Below, in pieces: positions 1 to 8,118 of a stretch of DNA of 64,000 bases. Each line of letters begins with the position of its first letter. Within the stretch, counting starts at the first letter, position 1. This DNA comes from Streptomyces mirabilis (GTDB lineage Bacteria; Actinomycetota; Actinomycetes; Streptomycetales; Streptomycetaceae). Under the pieces are notes generated by a model. It was given only the letters and a program-made list of their open reading frames with translations. It did not search any database and was not told the origin of the DNA. The stretch is from the NCBI RefSeq assembly GCF_039503195.1, contig NZ_JBCJKP010000001.1:9424001-9488000 (forward strand), given 5' to 3'. The position numbers and the translations under genes are program-made.

Positions 1-1
1 C

Positions 2-736
2 GGCGAAGCCGTCACCTCACTGCCGGTCGACACCGGCTCCCGGCCGCTCGCGACGGGGGGCAGCCCGGTCGTCATCAGGCTTCCCGGGGGACGCCTGGTC
101 TACAACGCGGCCGGCAGCGGCAATGTGTGGGTCAACGAGAGCGGACGCAGCGACGGTACGTGGAAGGAGTACCAGACCACCTCGAAGGCCGGTTACAGCC
201 GTAGCCTGCAGTACGTCGACGACACGGGCCGTATCGCGGTCCTCAACAACCAGGGCACCTCGACGCTGGCCTACGCCGAGGTCGACCTCGGCCGATCGGG
301 CGGCGCCTACCACCAGTTGGTGAACCGCAGGACCGGCCAGGTGATCGGCACCGGGAACAAGACCAACGACGCGAACATCGGCAACGCGGACGTCCCCGAC
401 GTCGCCCTGGAGGCCCCCGGCTCCGCGGCGAACCCGGACACCCAGTACTGGCACGTGGTGACCGAGCCGAACGGCGGCGTGACCCTGCTGAACAAGTCCG
501 GCGGCCGCGCGGCGGCCGTCTGGACCGGCAACGCGACGGCCGGGCAGCGGATCGGCCAGTGGGTCGACAACAGCGCCACCGGCAGCTGGAACCTCGTCAA
601 GACCACCGACGGGTTCTACAGGTTCCAGTCGGTCAGGGACACGAACCTGTACCTGACCGGCCCGCCCAACAGCGCACCGCTCACCTTGCAGAACGCGCTC
701 ACGGACGGCTCGCAGGACTGGGAACTCGTCCAGTAG
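2..736 (+). CDS. C-terminal part of a secreted protein with a RICIN (beta-trefoil) domain
   Basis: The reading frame is open from the window edge and ends at TAG 734-736, so only the C-terminal ~244 residues are present. The last ~150 residues have the repeated pattern of a ricin-type beta-trefoil: YHQLVNRRTGQVIGTGN, then TQYWHVV, then SATGSWNLVKTTDGFYRFQS and a terminal QDWELV. These domains bind carbohydrate and usually form the C-terminus of secreted glycoside hydrolases in Streptomyces. The segment before it (VVIRLPGGRLVYNAAGSGNVWVN) could be the end of a catalytic or propeller domain, but the enzyme class cannot be told because the N-terminus is outside the window. RICIN assignment is fairly secure; overall function is unknown. 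Confidence 0.7.
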   Translation, partial: GEAVTSLPVDTGSRPLATGGSPVVIRLPGGRLVYNAAGSGNVWVNESGRSDGTWKEYQTTSKAGYSRSLQYVDDTGRIAVLNNQGTSTLAYAEVDLGRSGGAYHQLVNRRTGQVIGTGNKTNDANIGNADVPDVALEAPGSAANPDTQYWHVVTEPNGGVTLLNKSGGRAAAVWTGNATAGQRIGQWVDNSATGSWNLVKTTDGFYRFQSVRDTNLYLTGPPNSAPLTLQNALTDGSQDWELVQ

Positions 737-959
737 CCCCCTCAACCAGGCCACCGAGAGGCTCCGCCCCTGCCTGCGGAGCCTCAGGGGGTCCCCGGTG
801 TCGGTTGGCGGGTACAGGGAGCCGTAGATGAAGGGCACACCGGCGGCGGCCTTGACAAGGTCGGCGTCGAGCAGGAGAGGCCGGGTGGAGGAGCGGCCTG
901 GTGGTGAGCCACCGACGATGGTGAAGTGGTTCGGTCGGGCTGAGGACGTCCCCTGGGCC

Positions 960-1085
960 CCAGGGAATGCCGCTCGTATCGAGGGCTGAGTCCGCGGTAG
1001 CCGGACAGCCAGGAGATCGTGCGTTGACGACAGCAGGCGCCGGGCGGCTCCGGCGGACCCGGGCGGGTTGTCCTCCCGGAACAAC
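960..1085 (-). pseudogene. IS5-family transposase C-terminal remnant
   Basis: Read on the minus strand this stretch contains RTISWLSGYRGLSPRYERH. It matches the conserved end of IS5-family DDE transposases (typically VERTISWLxxYRRLxxRYERH), which carries the catalytic Glu region. No start, upstream DDE domain or inverted repeats survive, and the frame drifts on both sides. It is a fossil. Confidence 0.6.
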
Positions 1086-1260
1086 TCGGTCTCGGAGCGG
1101 TTCGGCTGGTTCGGGAGTTCTGGCGCCCGCTGTCAGTCGCCGATGCGATGATCCCCGCACACGACAGCGAAGGAGGCCCCTCTTGGGCGGCGGGGGGCAT
1201 CGAGCCCTTCGGCAACGACGTCAGGGCAATCGGGCTCGTGTGCAGACCGGGGCCACCGCA

Positions 1261-1329
1261 ATGAGCTACAGCCTGGGCGTCTACCGGTTCTTGGACGGTG
1301 AGCCGGCCGAGCCGGACGCATCACTGTGA
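1261..1329 (+). pseudogene. N-terminal stub of a hypothetical protein
   Basis: ATG 1261 opens a 22-codon frame (MSYSLGVYRFLDGEPAEPD...) ending at TGA 1327-1329. It looks like the first residues of small hypothetical proteins seen in Streptomyces, cut off by rearrangement. It sits between two transposase remnants. Low confidence; it may be chance. Confidence 0.2.
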
Positions 1330-1451
1330 GTCCCGCGAGAACCGACACTGGCGGTCCCGCGAGAGCCGACGGACATGTGGCAGCCGCCCAGCCGACTGAC
1401 CACCGAGTCGGCCCGCCGGGCCCTCGCACTCGCCACCGAGTTCACCTGCCG

Positions 1452-1750
1452 TCAGCGGACCGGTCGGCCGCCGCGGTTTCGTCGACGCTCACGCTCAACG
1501 GTCAGGGTGCTGCGGAAGCGGGCCTTGAAGTTCGGGGCGTCCGTCCGGCCGGCCCAGCGGTTTTTCCACGCCTGGCAATACGTCCTCAACACCGCCTGCG
1601 CGGCCTGCGCGAGAGGGACGGCGAGGAAGTCGACGTCCCTGCGGGCCCGGCGGATCGCGGGGTCCGCGTTCGCGTTCGCCAGGGTCCGCTTCTCCTTCGG
1701 CACCATCTGCCACCAGGCGTGCGGGAGATTGCACACCGTGCGGGCCGCGT
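1452..1750 (-). pseudogene. TnpB/OrfB (IS200/IS605 or IS607) N-terminal remnant
   Basis: The minus-strand frame contains DVDFLAVPLAQAAQAVLRTYCQAWKNRWAGRTDAPNFKAR split over its length. This corresponds to the TnpB N-terminal region in which an LxxVPxxxxQxALRxLxxAxxxFFxG segment is followed by a P-x-FKxR motif. TnpB proteins are RNA-guided nucleases encoded by insertion elements and run to ~400 residues. Here the RuvC-like and zinc-finger parts are missing and no start is convincing, so it is a dead fragment. Confidence 0.55.
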
Positions 1751-1836
1751 GTGCCTGATCGTCAGCCTTGACCGCCAGGGCAGGGGACAGCGCAAGCCGG
1801 GCGCGGTGCCCGAACTGCCGCGTCTCCAAGCCGCGA

Positions 1837-1998
1837 TCACTCGCGGACGACATACTGTGCGACGCGGTCCTCCCAGAGGGTGCGCACACCGCGGCCGAGC
1901 ATTTTGCGCAGGATCGGCCAATGCGCGATCAGTTGGGTGGCGTCGAGGTGGCAGGTGTAGCCCTCGCATCTGCCCTTGAGCAAGACGATCCGGTACAT
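1837..1998 (-). other. Unrecognised 53-residue coding remnant
   Basis: ATG 1998 to TGA 1837 encodes a short basic/hydrophobic peptide (begins MYRIVLLKGRCEGYTCHLD, ends EDRVAQYVVRE). The same frame stays open upstream to about 2055 without a start. I do not recognise it. It could be the C-terminus of another mobile-element protein, since it lies directly beside the TnpB-like remnant. Confidence 0.25.
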
Positions 1999-2163
1999 CC
2001 GCAGCAGCCGTTCCTCGTCACCGAGATCGCATGTGCGCAGCCCCGACCATGCCAGGCGAAGGAGGGAGGACGACCGCGCCCTGGGTGGGACCGGTGGCGG
2101 CGAAAGAATGGCCCCGCAGATGCCAGCCCAAAAGTGCTGTCCCGTAGTCGGAGGTGGCTCGGT

Positions 2164-2796
2164 TCAGGTGGTGGCAGTCAGGGGGGCGGTGGCTTCCCAG
2201 ACGAACCCGTCCGGGTCGCTGAACGGGCTGGCGGCGCCGGAGAGCACGAGCCGGTGCGATCCGCTGCCGTCGGCGGGGACACCCGCGTCCTTGGCGAGAG
2301 CGCGGCGCTTGTACAGGGCCAGTTTGACGGGGCCCGACCCGGTGGCGAACTCGACGTACTTGCCACCGAAGCTCTTGCCCACGGTGAGGCCCTGCTCGAC
2401 GTAGAACTGCTTGCTGGCTTTCACGTCCTCGACGCCCAGCAGGAGCACGAGCTCGTCGAAGTCCCGGGTGACCGGGCCCGTGTCCTTCTTCGTCGACGTC
2501 GCGATCTTCCAGATCGTGCCGTCCGGGGCCTGAACGACGCCGCCGTAGCCCCACAGCGACTTCGAGGTGGGCTTGAGGACGGTGGCGCCGGCGTCGAGGG
2601 CCGTGCCGACGAGGGCGTCGACGTTGCCCGGCTGGGACACCACGAGCGACAGGGTGAAACCGCGGAAGCCGGTCGTGGGGACTTCGCAGGCGCGCAGGCG
2701 CATGCGCGAGGAGTCCAGTCCGAAGGCGGTGGAGTAGAAGCGGGCGGCGGCCGTGGTGTCGGCCACTTCAAGGGTGACGGAGTCGATGGAGTTCAT
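2164..2796 (-). CDS. VOC (glyoxalase/bleomycin-resistance) family protein with two domains
   Basis: A 210-residue protein with two tandem vicinal-oxygen-chelate domains: about residues 1-100 (MNSIDSVTLEVADTTAAARFYSTAFGL ... GYGGVVQAPDGTIWKIA) and 110-210 (VLLLGVEDVKASKQFYVEQGL ... SDPDGFVWEA). The FY/Y and DPDG(F/T)xW patterns are typical of VOC folds, which bind a metal and act on small molecules or simply bind them. The ATG at 2796 is chosen because homology starts there; the frame stays open upstream through non-coding sequence. Substrate unknown. It stands alone among mobile-element debris. Confidence 0.8.
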   Translation of the reverse strand: MNSIDSVTLEVADTTAAARFYSTAFGLDSSRMRLRACEVPTTGFRGFTLSLVVSQPGNVDALVGTALDAGATVLKPTSKSLWGYGGVVQAPDGTIWKIATSTKKDTGPVTRDFDELVLLLGVEDVKASKQFYVEQGLTVGKSFGGKYVEFATGSGPVKLALYKRRALAKDAGVPADGSGSHRLVLSGAASPFSDPDGFVWEATAPLTATT

Positions 2797-2999
2797 GTCT
2801 TCGACGGTAGGGGCAGCCGGGTCGCCGATGCTTCTCCAAAACTGCTCAGTCTGGCCGCGGCCCGGCGCCATGGACCCGAGCGGCCCTCCGACCGCCGCCC
2901 CGCCCCCCCGAGCCGTGGTCGGCGTCGAGCAGCCGGGTTGTGCGGCGCGCACCGGCCACGAGGAGGCTGCCCGCAAGGTGATGCAGCGTGAGGGCAGCC

Positions 3000-3069
3000 T
3001 GATCCTGGTGATCCTGGTGATCCTGGTGATCCTGGTGATCCTGGTGATCCTGGTGATCCTGGTGATCCG
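3000..3069. repeat. 9-bp tandem repeat, 7 copies plus a partial copy
   Basis: Unit TGATCCTGG repeats perfectly seven times from 3000 to 3062, followed by TGATCCG. The length is a multiple of three, so it is translatable in all frames, but it lies between genes, about 200 bp upstream of the VOC gene start and 265 bp before the metallophosphoesterase. Confidence 0.95.
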
Positions 3070-3333
3070 GGGGAGGGCGGGTACGGCCCGATTCGCTCCG
3101 GGACCGGTGAAGTCTGCGGACTGTCCCGGGTCGGGCGGACGTCGGACGACGACAAGACGTCGCTGTTCGGCCGCGACGGGAAGTCGGCCAGGAGCGAGGC
3201 CGCCGAGCACGACCACGGCCCGCTGCACATGTACGAACTCGACGTCCACGCCCCCCCGGAGCGCGAAGAGACGACAGCGTCGCGGCATACCCCTTCCCCC
3301 CGTCCACTCCTGGATCGTTGCTACGGTTCACCG

Positions 3334-4836
3334 GTGTCTGACTCTTCACGCGATACCGCCGAAGGCGCCGGCTGGGGCACCCTGGAACACGGCGAATACA
3401 AGCACCTGATGCCGCACCAGGTCGACAAGCTCTCATGGCTCAACCCGAAGACCCTGTGGGCCGCACGCAACGGCGTGCTGGCTTCCTGGTTCGGGGACCC
3501 CACGGGCCGCACCCGCAGCCGCTGGGTGGCACAGCGGACGGCCGCCGGAGCTCCCGCCGCCAAGGTGATCCGGCGCGACGACCCGGACCACTTCTCCTTC
3601 ATGGTCATCGGAGACACCGGCGAGGGCGACGATCCCCAATACGCCGTCGTCCCCGGCTTCCTGAAGGTCAGTCAGGGAACGAAATTCGCCGTCATCGCCA
3701 GCGACGTGATCTACCCCGTCGGCCGGACGGACGACTACGGCACGAAGTTCTTCCGCCCGTACCAGGACTACCAGGCACCCATATACGCGATACCCGGCAA
3801 CCACGACTGGTACGAAGACCTCGGCGGCTTCATGCGCGTCTTCTGCGACGACGCCCCGCCACTCGCCCCACAGCCCGCGCCGCGCCCCCTCTCACGGGCT
3901 TGGCTGCGGTCGCTGCTGTGGCACCGGCCGCACCCGGCCGACGGACAACACCTCACCGAGGCGCGCAAGTTGCGCTCCTCGCCAGCCCAACAGGCCGTCC
4001 AGCCGGGCCCGTACTGGGCCATCGACGCCGGTCCGGTGCGGATCATAGGCATCGACACGGGACTGCTGGGAACCATCGACGCCGAGCAGGGCGCGTGGCT
4101 GCGCGAGGTGTCCAAGGGACCTCTCCCCAAGATCCTCGTCACCGGCTCGCCCCTGTACGTGGACGGCGAACACCACCCTTGCCCCATCGAAGGCGGCGGC
4201 ACCGTCGACGACCTCGTCCGCGACCCGGACCACCGCTACCTCGCGGCCATAGGCGGCGACATCCACAACTACCAGCGCTACCCGGTGCAGGTCGACGGCC
4301 GCACCATCCAGTACGTGGTGTCGGGCGGCGGCGGAGCCTTCATGCACGCCACCCACACCATCCCCCGCGTCTCCGTCGCGAACGTCACCGAGCAGGAGTT
4401 CCGCTGCTACCCGCTGCGCGGCGACTCCCTCGCCTTCTACAGCAGGCTCTACGGACACCGGCTCCGCCTGCGCCGCCTGTTCACCCTCAGCGAGGCCGAG
4501 GCGACAGCCGTCGTCGCCGAGCGCCTCGGCATCCCGCCGACCCGTACCCAGGGCCCGCCCGCCCGCGTCACCCGGCGCACCCGCCTGATCGCGACCCTGC
4601 TGGGCGCGGGCGGCCGCCCCGAACGCACCTCGCGCTTCCGCCTGCCCGTGCGGAAGATCTACACCCAGCTCTTCTCACCGAGCTCGGCGACCTACAGCCC
4701 GCCGTTCTTCAAGTGCTTCCTGCGCCTGGACGTCACCCCGGAGGCGGTCCGGCTGCGCTGCTTCGCGGCCACCGGGAACCGCGCGCAGGAACTCGACCCG
4801 CCGGTCGAGGACGAAGTCGTCATTCCGCTGACCTGA
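3334..4836 (+). CDS. Metallophosphoesterase (calcineurin-like)
   Basis: A 500-residue protein with calcineurin-type phosphoesterase motifs in order: MVIGDTGEGDD (metal-binding D), ASDVIYP, AIPGNHDWYED (the GNHD motif) and GGDIHNYQRY (the GDxHxY motif). These set up a dinuclear metal site. There is no signal peptide, so it is probably cytosolic. About 130 C-terminal residues form an extra domain I do not recognise. GTG 3334 is chosen because TACGGT at 3322-3327 ends 7 bp before it, which would give a leaderless transcript. The frame is open upstream to 3229 but that part looks non-coding. A small RNA candidate follows. Confidence 0.8.
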   Translation: MSDSSRDTAEGAGWGTLEHGEYKHLMPHQVDKLSWLNPKTLWAARNGVLASWFGDPTGRTRSRWVAQRTAAGAPAAKVIRRDDPDHFSFMVIGDTGEGDDPQYAVVPGFLKVSQGTKFAVIASDVIYPVGRTDDYGTKFFRPYQDYQAPIYAIPGNHDWYEDLGGFMRVFCDDAPPLAPQPAPRPLSRAWLRSLLWHRPHPADGQHLTEARKLRSSPAQQAVQPGPYWAIDAGPVRIIGIDTGLLGTIDAEQGAWLREVSKGPLPKILVTGSPLYVDGEHHPCPIEGGGTVDDLVRDPDHRYLAAIGGDIHNYQRYPVQVDGRTIQYVVSGGGGAFMHATHTIPRVSVANVTEQEFRCYPLRGDSLAFYSRLYGHRLRLRRLFTLSEAEATAVVAERLGIPPTRTQGPPARVTRRTRLIATLLGAGGRPERTSRFRLPVRKIYTQLFSPSSATYSPPFFKCFLRLDVTPEAVRLRCFAATGNRAQELDPPVEDEVVIPLT

Positions 4837-4929
4837 ACGCCTGGGGACCCGGACGCTGTCCCGCACGGCAGCCGGTCCGGTTCCTGCGCCGCCGCGTGAT
4901 CCGGGACACTGGGACTGCGCTACCATTGA

Positions 4930-5085
4930 TCTTGAGCAAGCCGCCGAACTTCCGGCAGTCGGCCTCGCGTTGGTGGTCCAAGGAAAGACGCCCCGCTTCC
5001 TGCGGGGAGATGCAGGTGCAAGGCCTGCCCGGCGCTCCGCACAGCCCCGCCTCCGGTCTCCCGGAGGCGGGGCTGCTTTTTGATC
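4930..5085 (+). ncRNA. Putative ~155-nt small RNA with intrinsic terminator
   Basis: Between the metallophosphoesterase stop and the next gene lies a compact stretch with structured RNA features. A -10-like TACCAT is at 4922-4927. A perfect 6-bp hairpin (CCCCGC, loop TTCCT, GCGGGG) lies at 4991-5007. It ends in a 14-bp terminator stem with a T-run. No reading frame in it looks coding. The size resembles conserved Streptomyces sRNAs such as scr5239, but I cannot confirm identity by eye. It could instead be the 3' UTR of the upstream gene. Confidence 0.45.
5044..5083 (+). terminator. Strong intrinsic terminator
   Basis: Arms 5044-5057 (AGCCCCGCCTCCGG) and 5062-5075 pair perfectly over 14 bp around a TCTC tetraloop, followed by TTTTT at 5078-5082. 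A T-tract this good is uncommon in high-GC actinobacterial DNA. Confidence 0.85.
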
Positions 5086-5160
5086 GCCGGGGGACCGCGG
5101 CGCCGCGCCAGGAGACCTCCCGGGCAGCCGGACGACAGTGCCGCCGACGAGTCCTGACCC

Positions 5161-5206
5161 GCTGACCGGCTGACCGGCTGACCGGCTGACCGGCTGACCG
5201 GCTGAC
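5161..5206. repeat. 8-bp tandem repeat
   Basis: GCTGACCG occurs five times perfectly from 5161 to 5200, then GCTGAC. It is followed by two GACGGCC units. It lies in a gene-free stretch (5090-5820) in which I see nothing else convincing. Confidence 0.9.
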
Positions 5207-5820
5207 GGCCGACGGCCGACGACGGGACGCTGAGGGCCTGCCGCTCGCGGGCAGGCCCCAGGAAAGGTGGCGGGGCCTGCCCGGCCCGCGTGAGCGGGGT
5301 TCGGCTGGAGGGCCCGCGCGAGCCGGGCGGACGGCCGGGCACAACTGCCGGCTCTGGAAGGGCGGCCCGTGCGAGGGGCGGCCCGTGCCAGGGGCGGCCG
5401 CTTCACGCTGTACGGCCACGACCCTCCTGCCTACGGCTGCTCCCGCCCCCCGGGCCGCGCCCCGGCGTGTGGCAGGACCGGACCGGACCCGGGGCTGGCG
5501 GAGCCGATTCCCCCCAGACGGCAGCGTTACGCGTGTTCGTCGGCCTCGTCGAACGGCTCCGGGCGTCTCCGACCGCAGCGGCCACGCAGAGGCCCGAGGG
5601 AGGGCAGGGCACCGGGGGAGAGGGAGGAGGGGGCAGAGGTCGAGCCGGCCGGGACAACGCACGCGAGCCGTTCTTCCGACGGCGCACCCCGCCTCGCACC
5701 GCAGCGAGGGAAGCCAAACGTGCGGCGAACAGAATGCGGCGTTCAGCTACCTGCCACCACATGGCCACGGCCGCTCAGGACCGTGCCTTGCGAACCCAAC
5801 GTTCCTCATCTGGAGGGCAC

Positions 5821-6190
5821 ATGAGCACAGCAGGGCACCACATCCGGCTGGACAGACGCGCACTGCTGCGGGCCGCTGTCACGGTACCCGCGGCCGGCGT
5901 GGTGGCGACCGTACTCGAGGCGACCGCGGCACACGCCGACACGGCAGCCCACAGCGGCGGCCGGTCCCACTTCGACACCGAGAGCCCCCGCTTCGCGCTG
6001 GCCGTCCTGCCCGACACGCAGTACCTCTTCGACGCCGACAGCTCCGACCCGGCACCCCCCGCGCGCCACGTTCCGCTACCTCGCCGCCGAGCGGGTGGAG
6101 GCGAACATCGCCTTCATGACGCACCTCGGTGACGTCACGGAACACGGCACGGAGCAGGAGATCGCACTCGCCGCCGACACCTTCAGGACG
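5821..6190 (+). pseudogene. Broken secreted metallophosphatase (Tat signal, N-terminus only)
   Basis: ATG 5821, 3 nt after GGAGGGCAC, begins a Tat-type leader (LDRRALLRAAVTVPAAGVVATVLEA ... AHA), then RFALAVLPDTQYLF, the first motif of secreted metallophosphoesterases. Near 6055-6065 the frame shifts: the continuation ATFRYLAAERVEANIAFMTHLGDVTEHG is in the next frame. That continuation contains HLGD, the second motif. After about 6190 the homology stops where an SDR fragment in the opposite strand begins. The gene is frameshifted and missing most of its length. Confidence 0.7.
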
Positions 6191-6385
6191 CCTTCTGAAG
6201 GGCGAACAGGTACGGGAAGAGCTTGCCGTCAAACGCCCCCTTGATATCAGCGAGGCACACGCCCGCCAACGGGCCCAGACCCAGGGCACCCGGGCTGAAC
6301 GCGAGCACCAGGTGGTCGAACGAACCGATCCGCTCGAAGAACTCCATGACGGCACTCTCGGAGGCACCATCGACCTGCTCCGATA
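6183..6385 (-). pseudogene. Internal fragment of a short-chain dehydrogenase (SDR)
   Basis: Minus-strand translation gives AVMEFFERIGSFDHLVLAFSPGALGLGP...IKGAFDGKLFPYLFALQKA. This is the middle of a classical SDR, between the Rossmann GxxxGxG motif and the catalytic Tyr-x-x-x-Lys. Both of those motifs are missing, and a stop at 6183 coincides with the junction to the metallophosphatase remnant. It cannot be a working enzyme. Confidence 0.6.
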
Positions 6386-6601
6386 CGCGTTGTACTGGTG
6401 GGATCGGTACCAGGAACGCACTGCTCGGCAGTCCCACCCGACGCCGAAGTCCTGCCGCCGGAACAGGGCAGCCGAGTGGTTCCTCCCGGACCACGCTTGA
6501 TCAGCACCCCTCCACGGACCAACTCGGAGCAGCACTCCTTCCAGCGTGCCGACGATTCCCTGGAACGGACCAGCACTGGGAGACCGGTGGCTCCTGCGGA
6601 C

Positions 6602-7111
6602 TCAGGCGCCCACTGTCCCGTCGACACCCTCACGCAGAAGGTCCGCGTGCCCGTTGTGGCGGCCGTACTCCAGGAGCACATGCACCATCACCATCCGCAG
6701 CGATACCTCCTCGCCCCATCTCGGCTGATACCCGGCCCGGTCCAGGGACGCGGCCTCCCGCTCGATACGGCGCGAGTTCTCCACCTCGGCCTCCCAGGCC
6801 ACGAACGCCTCGTCCCTGGTCGACGCGCTCGCGTCGTAGGCCGCCTGAAAGTCGATCTTGTCGGACCAGACCATGGGAGCGTCGTTGTCCTCGAACACTC
6901 GACGGAACCAAGCACGCTCCACCTCCGCCATGTGCCGCACCAGACCGAGCAGCGAAAGCGTGGACGGCGGCATCGACTGCTGCCGCAGCTCCTCGTCGGT
7001 AAGCCCTTCGCACTTCATGGCGAGGGTCGCGCGGTGGTAGTCGAGAAAAGCCCGCAGCATGTCGCGTTCGCTTCCAAAACTGGGCGGTCCTATGCGATTG
7101 TCACTGGTCAC
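6602..7111 (-). CDS. DinB/YfiT-like putative metalloenzyme (DUF664 type)
   Basis: A 169-residue, probably four-helix-bundle protein. FLDYHRATLAMKCEGLTDEELRQ, LSLLGLVRHMAEVERAWF and VMVHVLLEYGRHNGHADLLRE match the DinB/DUF664 pattern, in which three histidines (H of RHM, H of MVHV/YGRHNGH) bind a metal. Members of the superfamily include thiol-dependent S-transferases. GTG 7111 is preceded at good spacing by GAGGAG. Monocistronic; its neighbours are debris on both sides. The exact reaction is unknown. Confidence 0.8.
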   Translation of the reverse strand: MTSDNRIGPPSFGSERDMLRAFLDYHRATLAMKCEGLTDEELRQQSMPPSTLSLLGLVRHMAEVERAWFRRVFEDNDAPMVWSDKIDFQAAYDASASTRDEAFVAWEAEVENSRRIEREAASLDRAGYQPRWGEEVSLRMVMVHVLLEYGRHNGHADLLREGVDGTVGA

Positions 7112-7484
7112 TGGCCTTGCTCCTCATCCGCGCCTGTATTGAGGGCCAGAATCTACTCCCGTCGGCCGTCCTCAATCGAGGTCCGTCGACCGGACCTGAC
7201 TGTCACCACGAAGGGCGCCGGTCACAGGAATCAGCAAGGCTCATCGGTCACCCGCGGCCGCAACTACCCGGCGTAGGGCCCGACTCGTCTGCCGCTCCCT
7301 GCGGCTTTGCCTTGGAAAGGGCCTCTGATCTGCGACGGAGGCTCCGACGGAGGCTCTTTCCGATCCTTCAGGGGCTTGCCGCATTGGGTGGCGATAAGTC
7401 CCTCGGACAGCGCTGAAAGTCCCTGAAGAAAGGGCAAACCCCGGATCAGGGTGAACCCGTACACCATCTCCATGGACGCAACCC
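7112..7484. other. Gene-free stretch
   Basis: Between the DinB start and the IS701-type remnant I see no coding sequence I can support. Only the DinB promoter and the degraded edge of the insertion element are expected here. Confidence 0.4.
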
Positions 7485-8075
7485 GGCGGCCTTCCGGCGG
7501 TCGCTGCACTTGACGTCCGACGGCGCCTCGGCGGCCCTCGACTGGCGTTTGTTCCTGCCGGAGAGCTGGGATCCCGCTTCGCCTGGGCCTGGAAGAACGC
7601 CGGCTCACCTACGTGGTCGGCATCTCCACCACGACCACCGCCCTGTCGGAAGCGGCACGGCCCGCATACCCCGCCTCACGGCGGTCGCGGTCCCCGGCCT
7701 CAGCCCGTCTGCCCCGAGTCGGCCAGGACGGTGAAGAAGCCGGTCATTGAGACCGGCAAACGGGCCGCGAAGCCGTTGAAGTGGTGGGAAGGGGCCCGGC
7801 CCGGCAGCGGCCGCAGGGGCTTCAGACGCATGTACTCGCGGTTCGTGATCCTGCAGATCAGGCCCGCAGGCCGGGAGATCCGCAGAGCCGTCGGCAGTCC
7901 CGAACTTCCCGTGCGCCGGCTGCCGGCCGAATGGGCCGCCACCGAGGCCGAACCCGTGCAGTTCCGGCTGCCCAGCCTCCCCTCCGACACTCCGCTGGCC
8001 ACCCTCGTGCGCACCGCGAAACCGCGCTGGCGCATCGCGTACGACTACGGCGAGATGAGGTGGATGGGCCGCGCG
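7485..8075 (+). pseudogene. IS701-family transposase remnant, multiply frameshifted
   Basis: Three frames together give IS701-type DDE transposase segments in the right order: LTSDGASAALDWRLFLPESWD (about 7510), RRLTYVVGISTTTTALSEAARPAYP (about 7600) and REIRRAVGSPELPVRRLPAEWA ... LATLVRTAKPRWRIAYDYGEM (about 7880-8060). The DAGYG segment normally between the first two is missing, the N-terminus is absent and the end is cut. No terminal repeats are visible. Confidence 0.75.
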
Positions 8076-8118
8076 GTAGGGGGAGCCGCGGCGGGGCCTT
8101 GGCTCGTCTTCCCCGTCC

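Noticed and set aside
3000-3069. CRISPR array
   Set aside because: The unit is 9 bp with no spacers; it is a simple tandem repeat.
2797-3288. N-terminal extension of the VOC protein
   Set aside because: The frame is open but reads through the tandem repeat and shows no coding pattern or family match.
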